Source: Martelella mediterranea (GTDB lineage: Bacteria; Pseudomonadota; Alphaproteobacteria; Rhizobiales; Rhizobiaceae). Taken from it: a stretch of 64,000 bases of DNA. The stretch is from positions 62,001-126,000 of the forward strand of contig NZ_SMAR01000008.1 in assembly GCF_004342225.1 (NCBI RefSeq), read 5' to 3'. The notes beneath the pieces are model-generated. The model worked only from the letters and a program-made list of their open reading frames with translations, had not been told where the DNA came from and ran no database searches. Of this stretch, positions 16,594 through 26,388 are shown one piece after another (position 1 is the first letter of the stretch; every line of letters begins with the position of its first letter). The translations under genes and the position numbers were made by a program.

Positions 16594-17787
16594 ATGGCTG
16601 AATCGTCAAGCAACGCTCCCTTTCGGGAAACGCGGGCCACCGCCCTACTGTACAATCCTGCTGTCAGAGGTTTCGTCTACCAGCTCGTAACGGTCATTTT
16701 GGTCGTTGGCTTTGTCTGGTGGGTCACCGACAACACGATCAGAAACCTGCACAATGCCGGCATTGCCTCCGGTTTTGGTTTTCTCGACAATCGCGCCGGT
16801 TTCGATATTGCGCAGACACCCGTCTCATACAACAATGATATGAGCTATGGCCGGGCACTGTGGATTGGCATCGTCAACACCATCATTGTTTCGCTGGCCG
16901 GTATCATCACGGCGACAATTGTCGGCTTCATCATCGGCGTCGGGCGTCTTTCCTCCAACTGGCTGATTGCAAAACTCAGCCAGGTTTATGTCGAAGTTTT
17001 TCGCAACATTCCACCGCTTCTCGTTATCTTCTTCTTCTATACCGGCGTTCTGGCCCTTTTGCCTTCGGCGCGCGACTCTCTGACATTGCCGGTGGATATG
17101 TTTCTGAATAATCGCGGTCTGGCTTTCCCGGCTCCGGTTTTCGGTCCGGGCTCATGGATCATCGGCATTGCCGTTTTGATCGCGATTGGCCTTATCGTCG
17201 CGTTGAATATCTGGGCCAAACGGCGGCAGATGGAAACGGGGCAGCAATTCCCGACTTTCTCGGCCAGCCTTGCACTCTTTATCGTCCTTCCGGTGATCGC
17301 CTACTTTATTGCAGGTGGCCCGGTTACCTTCGACATCCCGGTGAAAGGACGTTTCAACCTGCAGGGCGGCGCGGTTCTCGGCCCTGAGTTCATGTCGCTT
17401 TATCTGGCACTTTCACTTTATACCGCTGCGTTCATGGCAGAAATCATCCGCGGCGGCATCCTCGGCGTCGCCAAGGGACAGACAGAGGCTGCAAATGCGC
17501 TTGGCTTACACCCGCGCAAGGTCACACGTCTGGTGGTCGTGCCGCAGGCTATGCGCATCATCATTCCGCCGATGACGAGTGAATATCTCAGTTTGACAAA
17601 GAACTCATCACTGGCGGTTGCCATCGGCTATGCGGATATCGTCGCAGTCGGAAAAACGGTTCTAAACCAGACAGGACAGGCCGTGGAAGTGGTGACAATC
17701 TGGATGATCATCTATCTCACACTCAGCATTCTGACCTCAATCTTCATGAACTGGTTCAATGCCAAAATGGCCTTGGTGGAGAGATAA
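16594..17787 (+). CDS. aapQ: General L-amino acid ABC transporter permease AapQ
   Basis: 397 residues with about eight membrane helices. The binding-protein-dependent transport signature is near residue 285 ([20 protein letters not shown]), where the ATPase couples. The long form with a large inserted region around residues 150-240 is typical of AapQ/BztB rather than short HisQ-type permeases. It forms a heteromeric channel with AapM. Start: ATG after GGGGAAAAA. The stop is one base before the aapM ATG, so the two are translationally coupled. Confidence 0.96.
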   Translation: MAESSSNAPFRETRATALLYNPAVRGFVYQLVTVILVVGFVWWVTDNTIRNLHNAGIASGFGFLDNRAGFDIAQTPVSYNNDMSYGRALWIGIVNTIIVSLAGIITATIVGFIIGVGRLSSNWLIAKLSQVYVEVFRNIPPLLVIFFFYTGVLALLPSARDSLTLPVDMFLNNRGLAFPAPVFGPGSWIIGIAVLIAIGLIVALNIWAKRRQMETGQQFPTFSASLALFIVLPVIAYFIAGGPVTFDIPVKGRFNLQGGAVLGPEFMSLYLALSLYTAAFMAEIIRGGILGVAKGQTEAANALGLHPRKVTRLVVVPQAMRIIIPPMTSEYLSLTKNSSLAVAIGYADIVAVGKTVLNQTGQAVEVVTIWMIIYLTLSILTSIFMNWFNAKMALVER

Positions 17788-17788
17788 G

Positions 17789-18943
17789 ATGGTGCATGAT
17801 CTCGCATATGTCCGCAAGGAAATGCAGGCACAACAGCCTGCGCCTCAGAAAGATGGCGGTGTTGCCCGCTGGCTTCGGGCCAACCTGTTTGCAACCCCGA
17901 AGGATGCGCTTCTTTCAATCATTGCCATCATTTTTCTGGTCTGGGCGGTCCCGCCTGTCGTCGAATGGCTGTTCATCAATGCATCCTGGTCCGGTCCGGA
18001 CCGTTCCGTCTGTGCCACTGTTGCGCAAGGTGGCATCCAGCCCGATGGCTGGAGTGGTGCTTGCTGGGCCTTCGTCAATGCCAAATTCGATCAGATCATT
18101 TTCGGCCGGTATCCGGACGCAGAGTTCTGGCGTCCGTTACTCGTGGGCGCCCTGTTCACCATTCTGCTCATCCCCATGCTGATGCCGAAAATGCCTTATA
18201 AGGGATGGAACGCCTTCCTGCTTTTTCTGGCATTGCCGGTTGTTTCATTCTTCCTGCTTTATGGCGGTGTTTTCGGCCTGCCGATTGTCGACACCTCGGA
18301 CTGGGGCGGCCTGATGGTCACTCTGATCCTGTCTTACTTTGCCATTGCTGTATCACTGCCACTGGGGATCATTCTGGCTCTGGGCCGCCGGTCAAAAATG
18401 CCGGTCATCAGAACACTCAGCATCATCTTCATCGAAGTTGTGCGTGGTGTGCCGCTGATCACGATCCTTTTCATGGCCAGTGTGATGCTGCCGCTCTTCC
18501 TGCCGGAAGGCATGACCATCAATAAATTCCTGCGTGCCATCGTTGGTGTGTCGCTGTTTATCTCCGCCTACATGGCCGAGGTTATTCGCGGCGGGCTTCA
18601 GGCGATGCCGAAAGGACAGTTTGAGGGTGCGGCGTCTCTGGGGCTCAAATACTGGCCGACCATGCGGCTGATCATTCTTCCGCAGGCGATCAAGCTTGTG
18701 ATTCCGGCGATCGTGAATCTGTTCATCTCGATCTTCAAGGATACGTCGCTGGTATCGATCATCGGCATGTTCGATCTGCTCGGCATCATCAAATTCAACT
18801 TCACCGACTCAACCTGGGCTTCACCGGTCACGCCGATCACCGGCCTGATCTTCGCCGGTTTCGTCTTCTTCATCTTTTGCTTTGCGATGTCGCGCTATTC
18901 CAGCTTCATGGAACGCCACCTCGACACCGGGCACCGGAACTAG
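17789..18943 (+). CDS. aapM: General L-amino acid ABC transporter permease AapM
   Basis: 384 residues, the second permease of the complex. A hydrophilic N-terminus ([16 protein letters not shown]) precedes several helices, and the EAA-type coupling loop is [20 protein letters not shown] near residue 265. The ATG at 17789 immediately after the aapQ stop, with GGAGAG just upstream, is preferred over an in-frame upstream start inside aapQ. aapP follows after 19 bp. Confidence 0.96.
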   Translation: MVHDLAYVRKEMQAQQPAPQKDGGVARWLRANLFATPKDALLSIIAIIFLVWAVPPVVEWLFINASWSGPDRSVCATVAQGGIQPDGWSGACWAFVNAKFDQIIFGRYPDAEFWRPLLVGALFTILLIPMLMPKMPYKGWNAFLLFLALPVVSFFLLYGGVFGLPIVDTSDWGGLMVTLILSYFAIAVSLPLGIILALGRRSKMPVIRTLSIIFIEVVRGVPLITILFMASVMLPLFLPEGMTINKFLRAIVGVSLFISAYMAEVIRGGLQAMPKGQFEGAASLGLKYWPTMRLIILPQAIKLVIPAIVNLFISIFKDTSLVSIIGMFDLLGIIKFNFTDSTWASPVTPITGLIFAGFVFFIFCFAMSRYSSFMERHLDTGHRN

Positions 18944-18962
18944 ATTCTGAAGGTTAATCTCA

Positions 18963-19739
18963 ATGGCTCACACTGTAGACACTTCACACATGGTCGTCTC
19001 GGATACCGAAGTCGCGGTCGAGATGATCCACGTCAACAAATGGTATGGCGACTTTCACGTTCTGCGCGATATCAACCTCAAGGTCATGAAGGGCGAGCGC
19101 ATTGTTATTGCCGGACCTTCGGGATCGGGCAAGTCGACGATGATCCGCTGTATCAACCGTCTGGAGGAACACCAGAAGGGCAACATCATCGTCGACAATA
19201 TCGAACTGACCGACGACCTTAAAAAGATCGATGAAATCCGGCGTGAAGTCGGCATGGTGTTTCAGCACTTCAACCTGTTCCCGCACCTGACCATTCTGGA
19301 GAACTGCACGCTGGCTCCGATCTGGGTGCGCAAAATGCCGAAGAAGCAGGCGGAAGAAATCGCCATGCATTATCTGGAGCGGGTTAAAATTCCCGAACAG
19401 GCTGACAAATATCCGGGACAACTTTCCGGCGGACAACAACAGCGTGTGGCAATTGCCCGCTCGCTGTGCATGAACCCGAAGATCATGCTGTTCGATGAGC
19501 CGACATCGGCCCTCGATCCGGAAATGATCAAGGAAGTGCTCGACACAATGGTCGGGTTGGCCGAAGAAGGCATGACCATGCTTTGCGTGACCCACGAAAT
19601 GGGCTTCGCCCGTCAGGTGGCAAACCGCGTGATCTTCATGGACCAGGGGCAGATTGTTGAGCAGAATTCACCGGCTGAATTCTTCGACAATCCGCAGCAC
19701 GAACGAACCAAGCTGTTCCTCAGTCAGATCCTCCATTAA
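18963..19739 (+). CDS. aapP: General L-amino acid ABC transporter ATP-binding protein
   Basis: 258 residues. Walker A is GPSGSGKST (about residues 54-62), the signature is [15 protein letters not shown], and Walker B is [13 protein letters not shown], with the switch His in CVTHEMGFA. It powers the AapQM channel. It is the last gene of the operon, closed by the terminator at 19770-19793. All catalytic motifs are intact. Confidence 0.97.
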   Translation: MAHTVDTSHMVVSDTEVAVEMIHVNKWYGDFHVLRDINLKVMKGERIVIAGPSGSGKSTMIRCINRLEEHQKGNIIVDNIELTDDLKKIDEIRREVGMVFQHFNLFPHLTILENCTLAPIWVRKMPKKQAEEIAMHYLERVKIPEQADKYPGQLSGGQQQRVAIARSLCMNPKIMLFDEPTSALDPEMIKEVLDTMVGLAEEGMTMLCVTHEMGFARQVANRVIFMDQGQIVEQNSPAEFFDNPQHERTKLFLSQILH

Positions 19740-19769
19740 AGCAGAACAGCAGACGTTTCAGACAATAAG

Positions 19770-19793
19770 GCGGGCCGTTCGGTCCGCTTTTTT
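19770..19793 (+). terminator. aapJQMP operon terminator
   Basis: Stem GCGGGCC / GGTCCGC (G-U pairs allowed) with a GTTC loop, followed by TTTTTT, 31 bp after the aapP stop. Confidence 0.85.
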
Positions 19794-19812
19794 CATATTA
19801 AAGGAAAAAAGC

Positions 19813-20247
19813 TTAAAGCAGCCCGAGTGCAGCCAGCTCCGCACGCAGCTCGTCAGGCATTTCTTCACCGCCCTCACCGACATCGAGGTCGCGCGGTGCA
19901 TCTTCGGCTTTGAGATACCGCCACCCCTGAAATGGCTTTCGCGGCACCGGGACAGTATCAATGACCTGTGGGGCAAGAACCAGGTCGCAGCGCTCAATCC
20001 CCTGCCCGTCTGTGTGATTACCGATTTCCAGCAATTCCTGACGCGCACGGATTTGCCCGCCAATGACCCAGTAGAGAGAACCGCCTTCCAGCAACTCTTC
20101 CCTGCGTTTTGGCGTCATGCGTGTCGTGTGAACGGTATGCGGTTCAAGACCGGCTGCAATTGCTGCCATGGAGCGTTCTGAGACCCACCCACGCAGATCA
20201 TCAACGGCAGTCGCTCCAACACATAATTTTAAAAGGTGAAGGCTCAT
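19813..20247 (-). CDS. DUF1489 family protein
   Basis: 144 residues, soluble, matching the conserved alphaproteobacterial DUF1489 family of unknown function (MSLHLLKLCVGATAVDDLRG at the start, then TTRMTPKRREELLEGGSLYW and the QVIDTVPVPRKPFQGWRYL segment). No catalytic motif can be named. It is transcribed leftwards and ends just beyond the aap terminator. The nearest same-strand neighbour is sdaA, 116 bp upstream; nothing suggests a functional link. Confidence 0.85.
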   Translation of the reverse strand: MSLHLLKLCVGATAVDDLRGWVSERSMAAIAAGLEPHTVHTTRMTPKRREELLEGGSLYWVIGGQIRARQELLEIGNHTDGQGIERCDLVLAPQVIDTVPVPRKPFQGWRYLKAEDAPRDLDVGEGGEEMPDELRAELAALGLL

Positions 20248-20363
20248 GAGGCCTTATGAAGCGCGCAGGCCCGGATTCGTCAAGGCATTTTGAACGTTTT
20301 ACGCAAGCAATAACCCACAAACTTTGTTCAGCTGCCAAAGACTGCAACTATGCGCTCAGTGCC

Positions 20364-21773
20364 CTAACAATCAACCACGTTCACTGCGAGGCCGCCAGTC
20401 GATGTCTCCTTGTATTTTTCATGCATATCATTGCCGGTCTGACGCATCGTCTCTATGCAGTTGTCCAGCGGCACAAAATGCGTGCCATCCCCTTTCAGCG
20501 CCAGCGAGGCAGCAGTCACCGCTTTGACCGCACCCAAAGCGTTGCGCTCAATACAGGGCACCTGAACGAGCCCCGCAACGGGATCGCAGGTCATGCCAAG
20601 GTGATGCTCCAGCGCAATTTCAGCCGCATTTTCCACCTGCTCCGGTGTGCCCCCCATAGCGGCGGCCAGTCCGCCCGCAGCCATGGCAGAAGCCGATCCC
20701 ACCTCCCCCTGACAGCCGACTTCAGCACCTGAGATCGACGCATTCGATTTGATGATCCCGCCAATTGCAGCAGCCGTGAGCAAAAAATCTCTTTCGGCAC
20801 TCTCCCCCATCGGAGACTGAAATTCAGTAAGGTACCGCAGCACCGCGGGAACAACGCCCGCAGCACCATTGGTGGGCGCTGTGACAACCCGCCCGCCTGC
20901 AGCATTTTCTTCGTTAACGGCCATGGCAAAGACAGACAGCCAGTCATTCGCCATCATCGGGTCAAACTGGTTGGAAAGCCGCGCTCCGGAGAGTTTGTCA
21001 TAGAGGCTGCCGGCCCGCCGCCTGATATTCAGACCACCTGGGAGCACGCCCTCACCACGCAAGCCTCGATCGATACAGTCGTTCATGGCACCTGAAAGTT
21101 GATCCAGCCCCCGGTTCAGATCCGCGCGCGACATCCGGACCTCTTCATTGGCGCGCTTCATTCCGGCGATCGTCATGCCTGAACGCTTTGCCATATCAAG
21201 CATTTCTGCAGCTGTTTCAAACGGAAACGGGATGTCCTCTGTCTTATCGCCCGCGGGAAAATCTTTCATTGCCTTCCATTCAGCCAGTTCCGTATCGCTC
21301 AGAACAAAACCACCGCCAATGGAATAGTAGACCTGCCGCAGAAGAATCTGATCATCTGAATCATAGGCATAAAAGGCCATACCATTTGCATGGCCCGCAA
21401 GTTTCTCCGTGCGATTGAAGGTGAGATCATTTTCAAAATCAAAAGCATAAGGTGGATGCCCCGGAGGTTCGATCTGCCCGCTGTTGCGAATTTTTGAGAT
21501 GATATCTTCCATGGCATCCGGATCGACGGTATCCGGCTTTTCACCTGCCAGCCCAAGAATGACCGCCCGATCACTGGCATGGCCAGCGCCTGTAAACGCC
21601 AGCGACCCATGAAGACTGACACCAATACGTTTGACGATGGCACCTGCCGGACGAGGCCAATCATTCGAGGCAAGAAGATCAAGAAACCGTGCGGCTGCCG
21701 ACATCGGACCCATTGTGTGAGAGCTTGACGGGCCGACACCGATTTTAAAAACTTCAAATACCGAAAGAAACAC
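20364..21773 (-). CDS. sdaA: L-serine ammonia-lyase (iron-sulfur)
   Basis: 469 residues, the single-chain type. The beta domain starts with [16 protein letters not shown] and the catalytic domain carries the Cys ligands of the oxygen-sensitive 4Fe-4S cluster in [20 protein letters not shown] and [19 protein letters not shown]. It converts L-serine to pyruvate and ammonia. The start is a GTG at 21773 behind a very strong AAGGAGG. The second palindromic repeat copy lies about 120 bp upstream and could affect its transcription. Confidence 0.96.
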   Translation of the reverse strand: MFLSVFEVFKIGVGPSSSHTMGPMSAAARFLDLLASNDWPRPAGAIVKRIGVSLHGSLAFTGAGHASDRAVILGLAGEKPDTVDPDAMEDIISKIRNSGQIEPPGHPPYAFDFENDLTFNRTEKLAGHANGMAFYAYDSDDQILLRQVYYSIGGGFVLSDTELAEWKAMKDFPAGDKTEDIPFPFETAAEMLDMAKRSGMTIAGMKRANEEVRMSRADLNRGLDQLSGAMNDCIDRGLRGEGVLPGGLNIRRRAGSLYDKLSGARLSNQFDPMMANDWLSVFAMAVNEENAAGGRVVTAPTNGAAGVVPAVLRYLTEFQSPMGESAERDFLLTAAAIGGIIKSNASISGAEVGCQGEVGSASAMAAGGLAAAMGGTPEQVENAAEIALEHHLGMTCDPVAGLVQVPCIERNALGAVKAVTAASLALKGDGTHFVPLDNCIETMRQTGNDMHEKYKETSTGGLAVNVVDC

Positions 21774-21894
21774 CGGCGCACCTCCTTTTCAGGCTTAATC
21801 TTCTTGTGATTACAGGCTTCATGAAAACAGACCGCGTTCCCATAACCGACATTGCAAAAACGATCAGCGACACAAGCCTTCGCATGCCCCTCAC

Positions 21895-22065
21895 CTAGTG
21901 GTTCGATTCCGGCATTTGGTGCCCTTTTCCGCACGCGCTTATCCAAATGCCGGAATCAAAAGAACCACTAGCTAAGCTTATGTTCCTAGTGGAAATTTTC
22001 GAATTTGACATTTGAAACTATCACTGGCGGCAGGCGGGATTCAAATGTCAAATTCATTCCACTGG
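21895..22065. repeat. Composite palindromic repeat, copy B
   Basis: Same architecture and orientation as copy A (5548-5716). Palindrome 1 (21895-21971) runs from CTAGTGGTTCGATTCCGG to its complement ending GAACCACTAG. Palindrome 2 (21985-22065) runs from CTAGTGGAAA to CATTCCACTGG, with the arms GAATTTGACATTTGAA and TTCAAATGTCAAATTC. Here the terminal CTAGTGG/CCACTAG arms are better preserved in palindrome 1 than in copy A. It lies in the gap upstream of sdaA, with no ORF inside. Confidence 0.9.
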
Positions 22066-22120
22066 ATTTGAAAGTCAGCCTGCACCAGCAAGTCTATTTC
22101 AGATAACACCCAACAGCAAA

Positions 22121-22147
22121 AGACCGTGCGGTTAAACCGCACGGTCT
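22121..22147 (-). terminator. 13-bp-arm palindrome, terminator of the miniprotein gene
   Basis: A perfect inverted repeat AGACCGTGCGGTT - A - AACCGCACGGTCT. Read leftwards it is followed by TTTT, so it can end the transcript of the 33-residue membrane protein gene about 80 bp upstream. On the plus strand the following bases are not T-rich. Confidence 0.7.
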
Positions 22148-22227
22148 CAACTGTGAACTTGTTCTTTTAAGGCAATGCCGTTTGAAATGACCACCTCCTG
22201 GCAATCAGAATGTCATTTTTCAGATTG

Positions 22228-22329
22228 TCAAACGGCAACAAAGAGATAGGCAAGTCCGAGAATAGCACTGACGCCTACAACGGCACGCAGGGTTACCCCC
22301 CAGCAGGATTTACGTGCGGTGTCTTCCAT
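22228..22329 (-). CDS. 33-residue single-helix membrane miniprotein
   Basis: A short ORF reading MEDTARKSCWG followed by VTLRAVVGVSAILGLAYLF and VAV, then stop. The last 21 residues form one transmembrane helix; the short N-terminus has one Cys, one Trp and positive charges, predicting a cytoplasmic N-terminus. The ATG has GGAG 5-6 bases upstream and the gene is followed by a terminator hairpin (22121-22147), so it has the marks of an independent small gene. I do not recognise a family; it does not resemble CydX or KdpF. Between its stop and the terminator is another AGGAGG with no ATG at proper spacing. Confidence 0.6.
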   Translation of the reverse strand: MEDTARKSCWGVTLRAVVGVSAILGLAYLFVAV

Positions 22330-22590
22330 ATCAACTCCGATTGTCTTAATCCAGCAAGCAGGCAATGGGAGGAGTGCTCGCTGAGAGTTACCGCTTTATT
22401 AAAATGTGAAATGCGTTGCAATGGGCTAGCCAAGAAAAATATGCATACCGGCCGTCGACCGCTTGCAATGACCCATGGCAATTGTCAAAGCTGACACCTG
22501 AAAGAGATGGTATCGGCTTCTGCGGCTGCTTTTTAGGCAACACTTTCTGCAATTTGGCCTGTTTGGCCGATTATTTTCGAGGCATTTGCC
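22330..22590. other. Divergent control region, 261 bp, no gene seen
   Basis: Upstream DNA shared by the miniprotein gene (minus) and the DUF599 gene (plus). No confident promoter, operator or RNA was recognised; TTGACA occurs on the minus strand near 22485-22490 but lacks a good -10. Confidence 0.4.
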
Positions 22591-23304
22591 ATGACCACGA
22601 TTGATACAATTGCACTGGCCTTTTTTCTGCTGACCTGGTTCGTTTTTGACAAATTGGTTACCGGGCATTTCAACCTTGTTCGCAGAACAAGCCTCACTGA
22701 AGCCATGTATGCCCACCGGAAAGCATGGATGAAGAATTCGCTGACCCGCGACTGGAAGATGATCGACACACAGATTCTCTCCGGTCTCCAGAACGGGACC
22801 GCCTTCTTCGCCTCCACCTCGATTTTCGCCATTGGCGGCTGCTTTGCGTTGATAGGCGAAGCGGACAGAGCGCAGAGCCTGTTTCAGGATCTGCCGGTGC
22901 TTTTTCAAAACTCGCGTGCCGCCTTTGAGCTTAAGGCTGGTGGTTTAGCCACAATCTTTGGCTATTCATTTTTCAAATTCGGATGGTCCTACCGGCTCTT
23001 CAATTACAATACGATCCTGTTTGGTACTCTGCCAATGGTGCAGGAAACAGAAAGCGACCAGGCAGAAGCGGAGCGAAAAGCAGAAATGGTGGCGGAGGTA
23101 AACATCATTGCAGCCCGCCACTTTAACGCCGGTCTTAGAGCCATCTTTCTCTCCATTGGCTATCTCGGCTGGTTTCTCGGCCCTTACTTCTTTATCGGGA
23201 CGACGGCGTTCGTTTTCCTGATTCTCACTCGGCGGCAGTATTTTTCCGAAGCACGCCGCGCTATCCTCAACGGGATCGACAGCGGAAAGCGCAAGGCTAT
23301 ATGA
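22591..23304 (+). CDS. DUF599 family membrane protein
   Basis: 237 residues with about four membrane helices (near 5-25, 70-90, 115-135 and 185-220). The conserved stretch MKNSLTRDWKMIDTQILSGL followed by NGTAFFAS is typical of DUF599 proteins, of unknown function. The last codon overlaps the start of the next gene by four bases (ATGA), indicating translational coupling with the DUF1624 protein and thus a two-gene membrane module. Confidence 0.88.
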   Translation: MTTIDTIALAFFLLTWFVFDKLVTGHFNLVRRTSLTEAMYAHRKAWMKNSLTRDWKMIDTQILSGLQNGTAFFASTSIFAIGGCFALIGEADRAQSLFQDLPVLFQNSRAAFELKAGGLATIFGYSFFKFGWSYRLFNYNTILFGTLPMVQETESDQAEAERKAEMVAEVNIIAARHFNAGLRAIFLSIGYLGWFLGPYFFIGTTAFVFLILTRRQYFSEARRAILNGIDSGKRKAI

Positions 23305-24254
23305 CCAGCACAGAACAGACCACCACCATTCCGACGCCCGCGAAACGAATTCATCTGCTTGATGCTGCACGCGGCGTCGCATTGATCGCCATGGCGATCT
23401 ACCATTTCACATGGGATCTTGATTATTTCGGCTATGTGCCTTCCGGTCTGTCAACAACGGGCGGATGGGCAATATTTGCGCATATGATCACCGGAAGCTT
23501 TCTGTTCATTGCCGGTTACAGCCTTTACATGGCCCATGGCAAAAGCCTGCGGCTGACCTCATTTTCAAAGCGGCTTATCATTCTTGTTGCCGCCAGCGCG
23601 GCCATATCCGCAACCTCGTACTTCACGACACCCGGCGCCGTGATCTATTTTGGCATACTGCATAATATCGCAGCCGCCAGTGTTATTGGCCTGCTCTTTG
23701 TAAGAGCGCCGGTTCTCCTGACATTCGCCGCCGCAATCGTCGTGTATGCGCTGCCGCATTATGTTCGTTTTGAATTTCTTGATCCGAGCTGGCTGGCATG
23801 GATCGGCATGGCACAACAGCCGCCACCGTCCAATGATTATGTACCACTCATCCCATGGCTTGCACCGTTTCTGGCGGGTATTGCAGTTTCAAAACTCAGT
23901 CTCGCCTGGCTGAAACGCCAGCGCCAGTTTCCAAAAAAGGAAGGCATACTCAGCTTTTTTGGACGCCACAGCCTGATTTTTTACCTTTTGCACCAGCCAG
24001 TTCTGTTCGGCCTTGTCTGGAGCGTCAGTATGTTCGCCCCACCGGATGTAACACAGGCCTACCTTTCGAGCTGCCAGACAAGCTGTGAGCTTTCAGACGA
24101 CCAGGCGTTCTGCAAATCCTATTGCGCCTGCACATTAAACGCATTGGAAGACGAAAAACTCCTCACCCCGCTGATGCGTGGTGCCACGGATGACGATGAC
24201 CGCGTGGCACTCGGGCGCATTGCAATGAGTTGCAGCATTCAGCAACCGGAATAA
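23301..24254 (+). CDS. DUF1624 / HGSNAT-like acyltransferase membrane protein with Cys-rich tail
   Basis: 317 residues. The N-terminus RIHLLDAARGVALIAMAIYH and the later FLFIAGYSLYMAHGKS match the DUF1624 family, relatives of heparan-alpha-glucosaminide N-acetyltransferase, which pass acetyl groups across a membrane. About seven helices end near residue 245 (FYLLHQPVLFGLVW). After that comes a soluble tail with six Cys (C-x3-C, then C-x3-C-x-C, and one more). Overlapping start with the DUF599 gene. Any substrate, for example a periplasmic sugar, is a guess. Confidence 0.85.
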   Translation: MTSTEQTTTIPTPAKRIHLLDAARGVALIAMAIYHFTWDLDYFGYVPSGLSTTGGWAIFAHMITGSFLFIAGYSLYMAHGKSLRLTSFSKRLIILVAASAAISATSYFTTPGAVIYFGILHNIAAASVIGLLFVRAPVLLTFAAAIVVYALPHYVRFEFLDPSWLAWIGMAQQPPPSNDYVPLIPWLAPFLAGIAVSKLSLAWLKRQRQFPKKEGILSFFGRHSLIFYLLHQPVLFGLVWSVSMFAPPDVTQAYLSSCQTSCELSDDQAFCKSYCACTLNALEDEKLLTPLMRGATDDDDRVALGRIAMSCSIQQPE

Positions 24255-24275
24255 AATGAAAGTCTCCTGAAAGGC

Positions 24276-24665
24276 TCAGGTACCGACGCCGATTTCCGCC
24301 AATCGCGCAAGGCAGGTTTCTTCGGCGTTGTCGAGTTCACTCATGAGTTCCTCAATGTCACGCCGCTTGCGACGCAGATCCTCGCGCCGGGCCTTGATCT
24401 TCTCCATCAAATCCTTCAGTTGCTCAGCCTCACGCGGAGGATTGCGGAAAAGCTGAATCACTTCCTTGATTTCAGCCAGCGTCAGGCCAATACGCCGATG
24501 CAGCAGAATCTCTTTCACCAAACGGCGCTCACTTTCACTATAGAGGCGTGTGCGCCCGCGACGTTCGGGCTGAAGCAGCCCCTCATCTTCGTAAAAGCGT
24601 AAGGTTCGCGTTGACACATCAAATTCGCGCGTCAGCTCCGTGATGGAGTAAAATTTATTCTGCAT
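24276..24665 (-). CDS. MerR family transcriptional regulator
   Basis: 129 residues. The N-terminal winged helix is FYSITELTREFDVSTRTLRF with YEDEGLLQPERRG, followed by a coiled-coil dimerisation helix rich in Arg/Lys/Glu (about 75-118). One Cys near residue 121 is not enough for a classic metal site. By size it resembles MerR regulators of fatty-acid or branched-chain degradation genes, but there is no such gene nearby. It stands between the DUF1624 gene (convergent) and mgtE (same strand). The effector is unknown. Confidence 0.9.
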   Translation of the reverse strand: MQNKFYSITELTREFDVSTRTLRFYEDEGLLQPERRGRTRLYSESERRLVKEILLHRRIGLTLAEIKEVIQLFRNPPREAEQLKDLMEKIKARREDLRRKRRDIEELMSELDNAEETCLARLAEIGVGT

Positions 24666-24720
24666 TCGGCATTCCTGAAAAATTAACTTCTAAAAATAAG
24701 CAGATGATTTCTTATCGAAA

Positions 24721-26136
24721 TTAGATATTAAACCACCAGGTGGCAATTCCCAAAAACGAGAAAAAGCCGATCACATCGGTGGTCGTGGTGACAAAGACAG
24801 ACGAGGAGATCGCGGGGTCGGCTCCGGCACGATCAAGCAGAAGTGGTATCAGAATTCCGGCCATCGCAGCAGCAAACATATTGATGATCATGGCCGTTGC
24901 GACCACGCCGCCCAGCTCGGGGTTCTGGAACCAAAAGCCGGCGACAAGCGCGATCAGAATTGCAAAAGCCACACCATTGAAGATACCGACCCCGGCCTCT
25001 CTTCGAATAATCCGCGCCGCATTGTAAATATCGAGATCTTTGGTTGCCAGTGCGCGCACTGTCACTGTCATCGTCTGGGTTCCGGCGTTACCGCCCATTG
25101 AAGCCACAACCGGCATCAACACCGCAAGAGCAATCATCTTCTCGATCGACTCATCGAAAAGCCCGATCACGCTGGCAGACATGAACGCCGTTCCCAGGTT
25201 GATCAGCAGCCATCCAAAGCGCGAGCGAACCGCTGTTTTGATATTGTCCGAAAGTTCTTCGTCACCAACACCACCCAAGCGCATGATGTCTTCTTCGGCT
25301 TCCTCGTGGATGACATCAACGACGTCATCAATCGTGAGAACACCGACAAGACGCTCATTGCTGTCAACCACTGCAGCGGACAGAAGGTCATACTGTTCGA
25401 AAAGCTGCGCAGCCTCTTCCTGATCCGTTTCGGCCGGGATCGGATGATTGGTCTCGCGCATGATCGCTTCAATTTTGGTCTTGCGCTTTGTGCGCAGGAT
25501 TTTGTCGAGATCGACGGCGCCAAGAAGACGGAAAGTCGGATCAACGACAAATATCTGCGAGAAGCTGTTGGGCAGGTCATCTTCCTTACGCATATAGTCA
25601 ATCGTCTGACCAACGGTCCAGAACGGTGGCACAGCAACAAACTCTGTCTGCATACGGCGCCCGGCCGAGCTTTCCGGATAGTCCAGCGAGCGCGTCAGGC
25701 GAATGCGTTCGATAAACGACAGCTTCGACAGGATTTTATCCCTGTCTTCATCGTCCATATCCTCGAGAATGTAGACCGCGTCATCAGATTCAAGGCTGCT
25801 GATGGCAGAAGCGAGCTGCTCAGCAGGCAGTCCCGCGATGATATCAAGACGGACAGCTTCATCCACCTCAGTAAGGGCGGTCAGATCGAACTCATCGCCG
25901 AGAAGCCGTACCAGTTCAGGCCGGGCTTCCTGCGGCAGAGCTTCAATAACATCACCGATCTCTGATTCATGAAGCCCTGCGATATTTTCACGCAGAAATT
26001 CTGTATCGGCTCCGGCTATGGCCGCTTCGACGGCTTCCAGAAACTCGGTACGCACAGAGCCTTCTTCATTATAGATTTCAGGCGTCGGCTCGCGGCGATC
26101 GACAGGTTCCTGCAACTCTTCGTCCAGATGGCTCAT
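24721..26136 (-). CDS. mgtE: Magnesium transporter MgtE
   Basis: 471 residues with the MgtE plan: an acidic N domain of helical repeats (about 25-150), two CBS domains (about 155-280) that sense cytoplasmic magnesium, and five membrane helices (about 300-470) forming the channel. MPVVASMGGNAGTQTMTVTVRA is split over the pore-lining helices and ISSSVFVTTTTDVIGFFSFL is at the end. I chose the ATG at 26136 (MSHLDEELQEP) with GAGGTC upstream rather than a longer upstream reading. No magnesium riboswitch is visible in the 250-bp upstream gap. Confidence 0.95.
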   Translation of the reverse strand: MSHLDEELQEPVDRREPTPEIYNEEGSVRTEFLEAVEAAIAGADTEFLRENIAGLHESEIGDVIEALPQEARPELVRLLGDEFDLTALTEVDEAVRLDIIAGLPAEQLASAISSLESDDAVYILEDMDDEDRDKILSKLSFIERIRLTRSLDYPESSAGRRMQTEFVAVPPFWTVGQTIDYMRKEDDLPNSFSQIFVVDPTFRLLGAVDLDKILRTKRKTKIEAIMRETNHPIPAETDQEEAAQLFEQYDLLSAAVVDSNERLVGVLTIDDVVDVIHEEAEEDIMRLGGVGDEELSDNIKTAVRSRFGWLLINLGTAFMSASVIGLFDESIEKMIALAVLMPVVASMGGNAGTQTMTVTVRALATKDLDIYNAARIIRREAGVGIFNGVAFAILIALVAGFWFQNPELGGVVATAMIINMFAAAMAGILIPLLLDRAGADPAISSSVFVTTTTDVIGFFSFLGIATWWFNI

Positions 26137-26388
26137 CGTGAGAGACCTCGTTCTGTCAGCAATGCTGTTTTGGCTCCGGCGGCCTCCCTCCAACCGCTGA
26201 GCAGGATCTGAAGATGCGATAGCGAGCTTTCTCGCCCGCGTCTACAAGCTCCGCTTCATTCTTGCACTTAAGCATGTAGAAACACGACCGCGAAAAACCA
26301 TGCCCGCCCCACACTGAAGGCGTTTTTTTATTGAAATCGACTGTTTGGAAGCGCATCTACGATCTTGACGAAACTCAAGGAGCGCATC

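Noticed and set aside
26137-26388. Magnesium (M-box) riboswitch upstream of mgtE
   Set aside because: No M-box-like conserved core seen; this class is rare in this group.
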